A stretch of DNA of 64,000 nt from NCBI RefSeq assembly GCF_947497915.1, contig NZ_CANMIJ010000002.1, positions 682,001 through 746,000 of the forward strand, given 5' to 3'. The stretch is from an uncultured Erythrobacter sp. GTDB taxonomy: Bacteria; Pseudomonadota; Alphaproteobacteria; Sphingomonadales; Sphingomonadaceae. The notes below the pieces were generated by a model, which saw only the letters and a program-made list of their open reading frames with translations, did not search any database and was not told the origin of the DNA. Position 1 is the stretch's first letter; each line of letters opens with the position of its first letter. The position numbers and the translations under genes were made by a program. Shown here piece after piece: positions 53,418-61,964 of this stretch.

Positions 53418-54184
53418 TGTTGAAAATTGATAATCTTCACGCCGAAGTAGACGGCGCTGGCGGGAAAAAGGCGATCCTGAAGGGGTTGAGCCTCGAAGTG
53501 CCAGCGGGCGAAGTTCATGCGATTATGGGCCCGAATGGCGCCGGTAAATCGACGCTTGCCAATGTGCTGGGCGGCAAGCCGGGTTATGAAGTCACGCAGG
53601 GTTCTGTCGCGTTCAAGGGAGAGGATCTGTTTGATCTCGACCCGCATGAGCGAGCGGCAACCGGTCTTTTCCTCGGCTTTCAATATCCGGTCGAAATTCC
53701 CGGCGTATCCAATGTGCAATTCCTGCGCGAGGCGCTCAATTCGCAGCGCAAATATCGCGGTGAAGAGGCCCTGTCCGGCGGCGAGTTCCTAAAACTTGCC
53801 AAGGACAAAGCCGCTTTGCTGAAAATGGACATGGAAATGCTCAAACGGCAGGTCAATGTCGGCTTTTCAGGCGGCGAGAAAAAGCGCGCTGAAATGGTGC
53901 AAATGGGCATTCTCGACCCATCCTTTGCTGTGTTGGATGAAACCGATAGCGGCCTCGACATCGACGCGCTGCGGATCGTGGGCGAAGGCATCAATTCGAT
54001 CATGCGCAGCGGCGATAAAGGCGTGCTGCTGATCACGCACTATCAACGCCTGCTGGACGTTGTGAAGCCAGACCGTGTTAGCGTTCTGGCGGGTGGCCGG
54101 ATTGTTCAAACGGGCGGACCGGAACTTGCACTGCGGCTCGAAGCTGAAGGTTATGACGCTGTGATGGCAGAAGCCGCCGCATGA
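53417..54184 (+). CDS. sufC: SufC, ABC-type ATPase of the SUF complex
   Basis: 255 residues. Walker A GPNGAGKST, the signature FSGGEKKRAEM, and Walker B PSFAVLDETDSGLD are all intact. It powers cluster assembly with SufB and SufD. The start overlaps the preceding stop by one base, and the stop overlaps the next start by 4 bases (ATGA). Confidence 0.97.
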   Translation: MLKIDNLHAEVDGAGGKKAILKGLSLEVPAGEVHAIMGPNGAGKSTLANVLGGKPGYEVTQGSVAFKGEDLFDLDPHERAATGLFLGFQYPVEIPGVSNVQFLREALNSQRKYRGEEALSGGEFLKLAKDKAALLKMDMEMLKRQVNVGFSGGEKKRAEMVQMGILDPSFAVLDETDSGLDIDALRIVGEGINSIMRSGDKGVLLITHYQRLLDVVKPDRVSVLAGGRIVQTGGPELALRLEAEGYDAVMAEAAA

Positions 54185-54495
54185 TCCTTTCCGCGCTCCT
54201 CCTATCTTTGCAGGCCGCACCTGCGGCGCAGCCCGAGCCTATTCCCGAGATTGTTGTTCTCGGCCGGCTTCGCAGCCTTCAGGTGACAGTTGGCCAGGAT
54301 CAGAAGGGCAATTGGAATTGTTCGCTCAGCGGATCGACCGGCCGGCCAAGGTTGGACGATAAATTTTGCCGCGCGGCAACCAAATGCGTTCGCAAAGGCG
54401 CAAAAGAGACAGGCGCCATTGAAAAATGCATCCGCAAAAGCCGCAATGGGCTGGTGAAGCAATTTGAGCGGGCAATGAAAAAGACATCGAAATGA
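54181..54495 (+). CDS. small secreted protein between sufC and sufD
   Basis: 104 residues. A signal-like start (MILSALLLSLQAAPAAQPEP) then the mature part with four cysteines (NWNCSLSG, KFCRAATKCVRKG, IEKCIRKS), suggesting two disulfides. No family is recognised. It is coupled to sufC (ATGA) and to sufD (4-base overlap), inside the SUF operon. Confidence 0.6.
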   Translation: MILSALLLSLQAAPAAQPEPIPEIVVLGRLRSLQVTVGQDQKGNWNCSLSGSTGRPRLDDKFCRAATKCVRKGAKETGAIEKCIRKSRNGLVKQFERAMKKTSK

Positions 54496-55250
54496 CCGAA
54501 GCACAGACCCTTCCGACCCGCCGTGACGAGGCATGGCGCTATGCCGATATCGACGCGGTTCAGCGCCTCGGCATAGCCGCACTTGATACGTGGCAGGACA
54601 TTGCCGTCGCTGATGGCGAGACGTGGCAGGACACTATGGTAATCGGCAGCGATGCGCCGGAACTCCGCCGTATTCGCCTGACGCTCGGCGCCGGTGCGAC
54701 CGCCGCTATCTTTGTCACCAACACCGGACGCGATTTCACACGCGTCGAAGTCGAAGTGACTCTGGGCAAGGGTGCGCATTTTGAATTTGGCGGCGTCACG
54801 ATTGGCGGCGGCGATGCCGTGCGCGAATTCGTGACGACCACCATCCATGCAGAGCCGGATGCGACCAGCAACCAGACTGTTCGCGCTGTCCATTGGGGCA
54901 CAGGCACAGGCAATTTCCTTGGCGAGATCAAGGTGGCCCGCCACGCGCAGAAAACCGACGCCGCGCAGGATTTTAAAGGTCTGCTGCTCGAAGCCGGAGC
55001 AAGCGCAAACGCTGTTCCGCAGCTTGAGATTTTTGCTGACGATGTGAAATGTGCCCACGGTGCAACCGTCGGTCAGCTTGACGAAGCGGCGCGCTATTAC
55101 ATGGCCGCTCGCGGGCTTTCGCCGGAGCAATCCCAGCGTCTGTTGGTGCAAGCTTTTCTTGGCGATGCATTCGTTGAACTCGATGATGAGGCGGCGCGTG
55201 AAAAGCTGCTTGATGCCGCGCTCACCGCGCTGGAGGGAGCATCGCTTTGA
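54492..55250 (+). CDS. sufD: SufD, SUF complex subunit (short form)
   Basis: 252 residues. Clear SufBD family sequence with FEFGGVTIGGGDAVREFVTTTIHAEPDATSNQTVRAVHWGTGTGNFLGEIKV and HGATVGQLDEAARYYMAARGLSPEQSQRLLVQAFLGD. It is about 170 residues shorter than E. coli SufD (423), lacking most of the N-terminal part, as is usual in related genomes. It pairs with SufB and SufC. It overlaps its upstream neighbour by 4 bases and the next gene by 4 (TTGA). Confidence 0.94.
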   Translation: MTEAQTLPTRRDEAWRYADIDAVQRLGIAALDTWQDIAVADGETWQDTMVIGSDAPELRRIRLTLGAGATAAIFVTNTGRDFTRVEVEVTLGKGAHFEFGGVTIGGGDAVREFVTTTIHAEPDATSNQTVRAVHWGTGTGNFLGEIKVARHAQKTDAAQDFKGLLLEAGASANAVPQLEIFADDVKCAHGATVGQLDEAARYYMAARGLSPEQSQRLLVQAFLGDAFVELDDEAAREKLLDAALTALEGASL

Positions 55251-56479
55251 ACGCTCCTGCCGCCATCTCTGCATTGCCTGATCTGCGGGGGGATTTCCCC
55301 GGCATGATCACGCGTGACGGTGCGCCGTGGCATTACCTCGACACCGCGGCGACTGCGCAAAAACCGCGCGCTGTGATCGACGCAATGAGCCGCGCTCTTG
55401 GTGAGAATTACGCAACCGTGCATCGCGGTGTTTATTCACGCTCAGCCGAGATGACACAGGCTTACGAAAACGCTCGCCGTACAATCGCGCGCTTTCTTGG
55501 CGGCAGCGAAAACGAGATTGTCTTCACGCGCGGCGCGACCGAGGCGATCAACCTTGTGGCGAATACGTGGGGCCGGGCCAATCTGAAACAGGGTGATCGC
55601 ATTCTGATTTCCCAATTGGAGCATCACTCCAACATCGTGCCGTGGCAAATGCTCGCCAATGTGACGGGCGCTCAGATTGATATTTGCCCGCTTACCGATG
55701 ATCACCGAATTGATCTGGATGCGGCCGAAGCGATGTTGACCGAGCAGCACAAGCTGGTCGCGCTGTGCCACGTGTCTAATGTGCTCGGTAGCGTTCTGGA
55801 CGCACCGCGCGCTGCAAAGCTGGCACATAAAATCGGCGCAAAACTGCTCCTCGATGGATGCCAGTCTGCCCCGCATATGACCGTTGACGTTACCAAGCTC
55901 GACTGTGACTTTTACGTCTTCAGCGCGCATAAGCTTTACGGCCCAACCGGCATCGGCGCGCTCTGGGCGCGCAGCGACATTCTGGACGCGATGCCCCCAT
56001 GGGAAGGCGGCGGCGCGATGATTGACCGCGTAACTTTCGAAACGACGACTTACGCACCTGCTCCGCAGCGTTTCGAGGCGGGCACCCCTGCTATCGGCGA
56101 AGCCGTCGCGTTCGCCGCAGCGGCCGATTACGTCAGCGAAGTCGGGTTAGACCGTCTGCACGCTCACGAAGCAGAATTGGTCGAACGGCTGCGCCGCGAA
56201 TTGGGCGCGATGAACGATGTCACCCTGTTTGGCCCCGCCGACAGCGCCGGCATTGTCAGCTTTGCGATTGACGATATTCACCCGCACGATCTTGGGACGA
56301 TCCTCGATGAGGCGAATGTCGCGATCCGCGCGGGTCACCATTGCGCGCAGCCTTTGATGGACTATTTCAAAGTCCCGGCGACCGCGCGGGCCAGTTTTGG
56401 CCTCTATTCCACACACGATGATATCGATGCGTTGCTGGAAGGGATTGCCCGCACGCGCCGGATTTTTGGGAAAGCATGA
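55247..56479 (+). CDS. sufS: SufS cysteine desulfurase
   Basis: 410 residues, fold type I aminotransferase. The PLP lysine is in FYVFSAHKLYGPTGIGALW, and the active-site cysteine is in RAGHHCAQPLMDYF. The enzyme removes sulfur from cysteine and passes it to the scaffold. Translation most likely begins at TTG 55247, overlapping the sufD stop, with GGAGG about 10 bases upstream; the next in-frame ATG would cut off LRGDFP, which aligns with the E. coli VRADFP. No sufE gene is in the cluster, so the sulfur acceptor is elsewhere or replaced. Confidence 0.94.
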   Translation: MNAPAAISALPDLRGDFPGMITRDGAPWHYLDTAATAQKPRAVIDAMSRALGENYATVHRGVYSRSAEMTQAYENARRTIARFLGGSENEIVFTRGATEAINLVANTWGRANLKQGDRILISQLEHHSNIVPWQMLANVTGAQIDICPLTDDHRIDLDAAEAMLTEQHKLVALCHVSNVLGSVLDAPRAAKLAHKIGAKLLLDGCQSAPHMTVDVTKLDCDFYVFSAHKLYGPTGIGALWARSDILDAMPPWEGGGAMIDRVTFETTTYAPAPQRFEAGTPAIGEAVAFAAAADYVSEVGLDRLHAHEAELVERLRRELGAMNDVTLFGPADSAGIVSFAIDDIHPHDLGTILDEANVAIRAGHHCAQPLMDYFKVPATARASFGLYSTHDDIDALLEGIARTRRIFGKA

Positions 56480-56982
56480 TGAACAAGCTGCAAGACGAGA
56501 AAGAATTTGTCGCCGCACCTGCGCCGAATGATGAGGTGGTAAAGCCGCCTCGTGCGCGGGTATCCGACGTCATTGATCCCGACGCGGACACAGCGGCAGA
56601 CGCTGGCCCGCGTAAGCGCGACTACCTTGATGGGTTTTTGCATCAGCAGCCAGCATCAGGCGAAGTCGGCGGGCCGGGCAGCGATCTGCAAACCGCCGTC
56701 GTCGATGCGCTGAAAGAGATTTACGATCCCGAAATTCCGGTCAACATCTATGACCTTGGCCTGATTTACGGCGTCGATGTCGATGATGATGCCGATGCGA
56801 CGATCACCATGACGCTGACAACGCCGCATTGCCCCGTGGCGGAAACCATGCCGGGCGAAGTTGAGCTGCGCGCGGCGTCTGTTCCGGGCATTCGCGATGC
56901 CGAAGTCAATCTGGTCTGGGATCCGCCGTGGAGTCCCGAAAAGATGACTGACGAGGCGCGCCTCGAACTGGGGATGCTGTGA
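56476..56982 (+). CDS. sufT: SufT-type MIP18 family iron-sulfur assembly protein
   Basis: 168 residues. After an N-terminal acidic extension of about 65 residues comes the DUF59/MIP18 domain: VVDALKEIYDPEIPVNIYDLGLIYGV, MTLTTPHCPVAETMPGEVE and VWDPPWSPEKMTDEARLELGM. Members help mature iron-sulfur proteins. The cysteine in PHCP is retained. Two ATGs (56476 and 56479) overlap the sufS stop and cannot be told apart. Confidence 0.9.
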   Translation: MMNKLQDEKEFVAAPAPNDEVVKPPRARVSDVIDPDADTAADAGPRKRDYLDGFLHQQPASGEVGGPGSDLQTAVVDALKEIYDPEIPVNIYDLGLIYGVDVDDDADATITMTLTTPHCPVAETMPGEVELRAASVPGIRDAEVNLVWDPPWSPEKMTDEARLELGML

Positions 56983-57338
56983 TGAGCGACGTAAAGACAC
57001 GCCAAATTCCCGCTGCCGTTGTCCTGACACAGGGCGCTGAAAAGCGGATCGCGCACTTGATGAGCGAAGCCCCTGACGATGCGATCGGCGTAAAGCTGTC
57101 GACCCCGCGCCGCGGGTGTTCGGGCCTCGCCTATTCGGTCGACTACGTCACCGAAGAGACAAAGTTCGATGAGAAGATCGAAACGCCGGGCGGCACATTC
57201 TATATCGACGGGGCGAGCGTGCTTTATCTCGTCGGGTCGATCATGGACTGGGTCGAGGATGATTTCACCGCCGGGTTCACGTTTGAGAACCCGAATGCAA
57301 AGGGCGCCTGCGGCTGCGGCGAAAGCTTTATGGTCTGA
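56982..57338 (+). CDS. sufA: A-type iron-sulfur carrier SufA
   Basis: 118 residues. PRRGCSGLAYSVDYV and CGCGESFMV at the C-terminus supply the three conserved cysteines. It receives clusters from the SufBCD scaffold. The ATG at 56982 overlaps the sufT stop by one base; the in-frame GTG just before is also possible. It is the last gene of the operon; no clear terminator follows in the 21 bp before the convergent gene. Confidence 0.93.
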   Translation: MSDVKTRQIPAAVVLTQGAEKRIAHLMSEAPDDAIGVKLSTPRRGCSGLAYSVDYVTEETKFDEKIETPGGTFYIDGASVLYLVGSIMDWVEDDFTAGFTFENPNAKGACGCGESFMV

Positions 57339-57359
57339 GGCAGCACTTGCCGCTTAGGG

Positions 57360-58313
57360 TTAGTCTTCTGCGGTGATACGTTTGATTAGACGCGCTTCGA
57401 TCTCGTCAATCTGGCCATCATTGTTCAGTTGCGCTTCGAGCCACGCATTTTCGTTTTCTGTTACCAGATCACCGGCAGCGGCATCGCCTGCATAGTCGTT
57501 TTGCGGGCCATCTTCGCCGCGCAAATGCTTTAACGCATCGGCGACATTGGCTTTCACGTTCGGCGTTTCGCGAATGACTCGGCTCAAAAACGCTGCGTGG
57601 TTGGCTTTGTTGTTCTCGACAAACTTCACCAATTCCAGCTTGCGCTCATGGCTGAGCTGCGCGTTGTCGAGCGTGAAGCCGCGCATGTAATTTGCGATGC
57701 CATCGACAAACAGATCGGCCCAACCATCATCGTTCTCATCTTCGAGGGTCGCGTCTTTCAAACGGAACAGCAGTTCTGCATCGAACCGGCTAACCGCGGC
57801 GGGGCCATAGCCACCGCTTGAAAAGAGCACGCGGCGCAGGATTTTAACCTCGGCTGCGCTGATATGGGTCGCGGACAATTCGCCGCCGCAGCGGGTCGGG
57901 CCTTTGCCGGTCAAAACTTCGCGTTCGACCTGTTCAAGCACATAGTTTTTGAGGAGATCGGGCACGTTCTCTGCGCGTTCAACAACGCGAACCAGCGTTT
58001 CCAGCTCGACAACACTGTCTATCGCGCCGTCATGATCGACCTGCGCGATCAGCCATTCGGCTTCGGTTTTGCTGCATTGCAGGCGCGGCTGCGTGCCATT
58101 GAGGACATATTCGCCGACCGCTTCGACAAAGAAATCGCACCATGCATCGTCACGCTCGGACAGCACATTGTTGATTGCAAACAGCGCCTCTGCCTCTTCG
58201 CGGGTGATGATGCCATCGCCCCATCCCTGACGGCGCAGGCCAAGCAGTTCCTCAGGCGAGACAACGCCGTCTGCGGCGGCGCGCTGCGCCAGTTCGGTGA
58301 AATGTGTGGTCAT
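57360..58313 (-). CDS. internally duplicated acidic protein of unknown function
   Basis: 317 residues, acidic, cytosolic by appearance. Residues about 17-73 (VVSPEELLGLRRQGWGDGIITREEAEALFAINNV...DAWCDFFVEAVGEYVLNG) resemble residues 150-213 (ISAAEVKILRRVLFSSGGYGPAAVSRFDAELLFRLKDATLEDENDDGWADLFVDGIANYM). Segments 93-104 (DHDGAIDS) and 297-308 (NNDGQIDE) are alike too. The arrangement is A-B-A-B. DxDGxID-type loops suggest metal binding, but their spacing is not a canonical EF-hand. I recognise no family. It converges on sufA. The 5' gap (58314-58392) shows no promoter that I can name. Confidence 0.7.
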   Translation of the reverse strand: MTTHFTELAQRAAADGVVSPEELLGLRRQGWGDGIITREEAEALFAINNVLSERDDAWCDFFVEAVGEYVLNGTQPRLQCSKTEAEWLIAQVDHDGAIDSVVELETLVRVVERAENVPDLLKNYVLEQVEREVLTGKGPTRCGGELSATHISAAEVKILRRVLFSSGGYGPAAVSRFDAELLFRLKDATLEDENDDGWADLFVDGIANYMRGFTLDNAQLSHERKLELVKFVENNKANHAAFLSRVIRETPNVKANVADALKHLRGEDGPQNDYAGDAAAGDLVTENENAWLEAQLNNDGQIDEIEARLIKRITAED

Positions 58314-58392
58314 AGCCGTGCGTCAAACCTCTTTTGATATCGAGGGTGCTATAACGCGAATGTGCTTAAGACAGGGTTACCGTGAGGCTTAG

Positions 58393-58791
58393 TTACCGCG
58401 TCTCCACTTCGGAAAGGCACTGGCTTTTATCGGCTGCTGCGCCGCCTTGGCGCAGGCGCGCCTCGATATGGGTGGCGACTGGCTCTGCCCCTGCTTGCAG
58501 AGGGTAAAGATAGATGTCGAGCACACAGCTGGCCCCGGCAAATTGCAATTTTCGGGAATCGCCCTCGGTAAGGTCAATCCGCGCATTGCCCAGCCTGCGA
58601 AGCAAGGATGGCGCGCCTGTGCCAATGATCCCGTCGACACCAGCAGCGCGGTCTATGCTGGGCGGCTTGAATGTATCCGCGCGCGGTGGCGCAGGCCTGG
58701 CGCTGGCACTGGACGGCGCATAAGTCGCCCCTGATCCGGCGGAGCAGGCCGACACGGCCGCCGCCATGGTGATAATCGCAAGCTTACGCAT
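58393..58791 (-). CDS. lipoprotein of unknown function
   Basis: 132 residues. Lipoprotein signal MRKLAIITMAAAVSACSAG (lipobox VSAC, Cys at residue 16). The mature part includes a proline-rich linker, GIIGTGAPSLLRRLGNARIDLTEGD, and two further cysteines (ASCVLDI and SQCLSEV). No family is recognised. It overlaps the downstream end of the EI24 gene by 8 bases, suggesting translational coupling. Confidence 0.7.
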   Translation of the reverse strand: MRKLAIITMAAAVSACSAGSGATYAPSSASARPAPPRADTFKPPSIDRAAGVDGIIGTGAPSLLRRLGNARIDLTEGDSRKLQFAGASCVLDIYLYPLQAGAEPVATHIEARLRQGGAAADKSQCLSEVETR

Positions 58792-59482
58792 CGGACGCTC
58801 CCTTACGCCGCATCGCATCATGCGCAAGGTGTGTCCCGGCCGCTGCCCCCACAATCGGGGCGATCAGATTGACGAACGGAACCAGCATCATCGCCGCGAT
58901 TACGCCGCCCAGCATGAGCCGCTCCCCGCTCTTTACAGGACTAGGCTCGCTTTGCCCCCCTGTGTGGCGCAGCCAAGCCATATCGGTCAGCTCACGCCCG
59001 AGCAGCACGGCATTCACCAGCAGAAAGACAATTGCAGGGCCGATGGCGGTGAACAGCAGCACAATCGCAAATGGCAGCGCGAGCAGGTTGAACGTCAAAG
59101 CGCGGCCAAGCCCTTTGAGTGAATTGGCGACATCCTGAGGCAAAGGCAGCGGCTGCGCTTTGTCCGCGAGATCGGGATAGTGTTTCGCCTCAACCGCAGC
59201 GACGATCTTATCGGCGAAAAACTGCAGCACCGCGAGTGCCACGATTCGGAACAGAAACCAAAATGCAATGATCGCGATGATCGCAGCCGCTGCAGCGCGG
59301 GCCATGCCGCCTGCTTCCCATCCCATCCATGCAAACAGCCATTCCAGCCCAACATACAGGCCAAACCCGGCGAAAACGAAGAGAAGCACGGTGATCCCGA
59401 TGCTTTTCGCGGCGATGCGCAGGATGGCGGGATCGCGCAACTGGCCAAACGCTTTGGAAAGGGAGGCGAATACGGCGTTCAT
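58784..59482 (-). CDS. EI24/CysZ-like inner membrane protein
   Basis: 232 residues with hydrophobic segments near residues 28-48, 55-88 (AAAAAIIAIIAFWFLFRIVALAVL), 130-162 (FNLLALPFAIVLLFTAIGPAIVFLLVNAVLLG) and 190-215. The domain pattern and RELTDMAW with APIVGAAAGTHLAHDAMRRK match the EI24/DUF540 family, to which the sulfate transporter CysZ belongs. Substrate is unknown. Translation of the following lipoprotein gene is linked to it by an 8-base overlap. Confidence 0.85.
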   Translation of the reverse strand: MNAVFASLSKAFGQLRDPAILRIAAKSIGITVLLFVFAGFGLYVGLEWLFAWMGWEAGGMARAAAAAIIAIIAFWFLFRIVALAVLQFFADKIVAAVEAKHYPDLADKAQPLPLPQDVANSLKGLGRALTFNLLALPFAIVLLFTAIGPAIVFLLVNAVLLGRELTDMAWLRHTGGQSEPSPVKSGERLMLGGVIAAMMLVPFVNLIAPIVGAAAGTHLAHDAMRRKGASDA

Positions 59483-59639
59483 GCCAATGCGATGGTGCCG
59501 CTTCGATGCGAAGTCAAACGGGACGCGGCAGGTTTCCCAGTATTTGACCCGCGCCGAAGCCCGCCCCCTTGGCCTAGGCGCTCGTTCCGGCTAGGCGAGC
59601 GGCGACTTTTCAACATTCCCCAATTCAGGACGATTCCTT

Positions 59640-60632
59640 GTGACAGACCCCCGCTATGACGTGATCGCTATCGGCAACGCCATCGTCGATATTATTGCCA
59701 GCTGCGAAAACGAAACCATTGCCGAACTCGGCCTGAATCGCGGCGGTATGACGCTGGTCGATGCGGATGGCGCGGACACTCTTTACGCGGCCATGGGTCA
59801 GGCGACCGAAAAATCGGGCGGATCGGCTGCAAACACGCTTGCGGGCCTTTCACAGCTGGGCACGCAGTGCGCCTTTATCGGGCAAGTCGCGCAGGATCAG
59901 TTTGGCGAAGTGTTTGCTCACGATATTCGCGCCGCTGGCATCGATTTCGATACACCGATGCGCGAGTCCGAGCCGCCTACGGGCCGCTGCCTCATTTTCG
60001 TAACGCCTGATGGCGAGCGGACGATGAACACGTTCCTTGGTGCGGGCCAGTTTCTGCCTGCCGCCGCCCTGAATGAAGATCTGATCGCGAGCGCGAGCAT
60101 CCTCTACCTCGAAGGGTATCTGTGGGATCCAGAAGAGCCCCGCCGCGCTATGCGCCGCGCCATCGACGTTGCGAAAGCAGCGGGTCGCAAGGTCGCCTTC
60201 ACCGCCAGCGAGAGCTTTGTGATTGACCGCCACGGCGATGATTTCCGCGCCATGATCGAAGACGGGGTGATCGACATCCTGTTTGTGAACGAAGGCGAGC
60301 TAGCGACACTGACCGGCGAAGATGATTTCGAAGCGGGTCTCGCCACAATTGCGGGCAAAGTGCCAGTGCTGGTCGCGACTAAAGGCGAAAACGGCGCAGT
60401 GGCCATCGCCCATGGGCAGCGCGCCGAAGTCGCCGCAGAGCCTGTCGCCAAGGTGATCGACACAACCGGCGCAGGCGATCAATTCGCCGCCGGCTTCCTG
60501 TCAGGTTTCGTCAAAGATGCACCGCTGGAAACATGTCTTAAGCGCGGCGCCATCGCCGCCGCCGAAGTGATCAGTCACTATGGCCCGCGTCCAGAGACCG
60601 ATATGCAGGCGCTGATGGCGGAGAAGCTTTAA
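59640..60632 (+). CDS. adoK: adenosine kinase (PfkB family)
   Basis: 330 residues, ribokinase/PfkB fold. The N-terminal GNAIVDIIASCENE, KSGGSAANTLAGLSQLG and the C-terminal signature TTGAGDQFAAGFLSG with the catalytic Asp are present. Sequence resembles adenosine kinases of this order. It phosphorylates adenosine or a related sugar. The start is GTG at 59640 with AGGA 8 bases upstream. Confidence 0.88.
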   Translation: MTDPRYDVIAIGNAIVDIIASCENETIAELGLNRGGMTLVDADGADTLYAAMGQATEKSGGSAANTLAGLSQLGTQCAFIGQVAQDQFGEVFAHDIRAAGIDFDTPMRESEPPTGRCLIFVTPDGERTMNTFLGAGQFLPAAALNEDLIASASILYLEGYLWDPEEPRRAMRRAIDVAKAAGRKVAFTASESFVIDRHGDDFRAMIEDGVIDILFVNEGELATLTGEDDFEAGLATIAGKVPVLVATKGENGAVAIAHGQRAEVAAEPVAKVIDTTGAGDQFAAGFLSGFVKDAPLETCLKRGAIAAAEVISHYGPRPETDMQALMAEKL

Positions 60633-60689
60633 GGCACGGCTCTATGGTCCAAAGGAGCACCCGAAGCTCTCGGTTACTCTTTTGGAATT

Positions 60690-61964
60690 TCAGGCGCCCT
60701 TTTCCCGCGCTACCTCGCGCCAACCGATGTCCCGGCGGCAGAACCCGCTTTCAAAGCTGATCGCATCGACCGCGACATAAGCCGCCTCTTGCGCCGCTGT
60801 TACGTTCGCGCCGGTCGCGGTGACGTTCAGCACTCGGCCACCGTTTGCGACCAGTTGGCCGTCTTTGATCGCGGTGCCTGCGTGGAAGACCTTTGCGCCT
60901 TCTGCTTCCGCGTCGCCCAGATTGATCGCGCCTCCTTTCTTGGCGCTGGCAGGATATCCCTCTGCCGCCATCACCACGGTTAGCGCGGTTTCCTCGGCAA
61001 AGTCCGCCGCTGCGCTCGCAAGCTCACCCTTGGCGCAGGCGAGCATGATTGCCGCAAGGTCGCCCTGCAGGCGCATCATCAGCACCTGGCACTCAGGATC
61101 GCCAAAGCGGCAATTGTATTCGATCAGCTGAGGGCCGTCTTTGGTCAGCATCAGGCCCAGATAGAGCACGCCGGAATAGGGCATTCCCTCGGCGCGCATC
61201 GTGTCGACCGTCGGGCGCAGGATTTCCTGCATCGCGCGCGCCTGTAATTCGGGGGTCAGGACGGGTGCGGGTGAATAAGCGCCCATGCCGCCTGTGTTGG
61301 GGCCGACATCGCCTTCGCCAACGCGTTTGTGATCCTGAGCAGTGCCGAACGGGATGATCGTTTCGCCGTCTGTCAGCGCGAAAAAACTCGCCTCTTCGCC
61401 GTCCAGAAACTCCTCAATCACAACTTCTGCGCCTGCTTCGCCAAATTGCCCGCCAAACATATCGGCGAGTGCGGCTTCGGCTTCTTCGAGCGTCGCAGCG
61501 ATAACAACGCCTTTGCCTGCGGCCAGCCCGTCAGCCTTGAGCACGTAAGGGGCATCAAACTTGCTCAGCGCGCCGGTCGCCTCATCAAGCGAAGTTGTGC
61601 GGATATAGCCGCCGGTCGGGATGTTGGCGCGCGCGCATAGGTCTTTGGTGAAGCCTTTGGAGCCTTCCAGTTGCGCGGCGGCTTTATCCGGGCCGAACAC
61701 GGCGATATTTGCCGCGCGCAGGCTGTTACCAAGGCCGTCCACCAACGGCGCTTCCGGCCCGATCACCACCAGCTCAACCGTGTTTTCTTCGCAAAACCGG
61801 ATGCAGGCCTCGTGATTGGTCGCATCCAGCGTTACCAGCTCAGCGCACTGCGCAATGCCTGGATTTCCGGGGGCAGCAAACAGCCGGGTCAGCGTAGGGG
61901 ATTGCGCCAGCTTCCATGCCAGCGCATGTTCGCGCCCACCCGATCCAAGCAAAAGGACATTCAT
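60690..61964 (-). CDS. purD: phosphoribosylamine-glycine ligase
   Basis: 424 residues. ATP-grasp enzyme with [22 protein letters not shown] at the start, [17 protein letters not shown] near the end, and [29 protein letters not shown]. It catalyses the second step of purine synthesis. Its ATG (61964-61962) overlaps the divergent xseA ATG (61963-61965) within a CATG. GAGGGG lies in the xseA codons at suitable spacing. Confidence 0.96.
   Translation of the reverse strand: MNVLLLGSGGREHALAWKLAQSPTLTRLFAAPGNPGIAQCAELVTLDATNHEACIRFCEENTVELVVIGPEAPLVDGLGNSLRAANIAVFGPDKAAAQLEGSKGFTKDLCARANIPTGGYIRTTSLDEATGALSKFDAPYVLKADGLAAGKGVVIAATLEEAEAALADMFGGQFGEAGAEVVIEEFLDGEEASFFALTDGETIIPFGTAQDHKRVGEGDVGPNTGGMGAYSPAPVLTPELQARAMQEILRPTVDTMRAEGMPYSGVLYLGLMLTKDGPQLIEYNCRFGDPECQVLMMRLQGDLAAIMLACAKGELASAAADFAEETALTVVMAAEGYPASAKKGGAINLGDAEAEGAKVFHAGTAIKDGQLVANGGRVLNVTATGANVTAAQEAAYVAVDAISFESGFCRRDIGWREVAREKGA

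Noticed and set aside
54300..55274. 324-residue antisense frame over sufD
   Set aside because: Shadow of the SUF operon; sufD is clear on the plus strand.
55764..55775. CACGTG at 55766-55771 as a further parS site
   Set aside because: TGCCACGTGTCT lacks the GTTTC and GAAAC arms needed for ParB binding.
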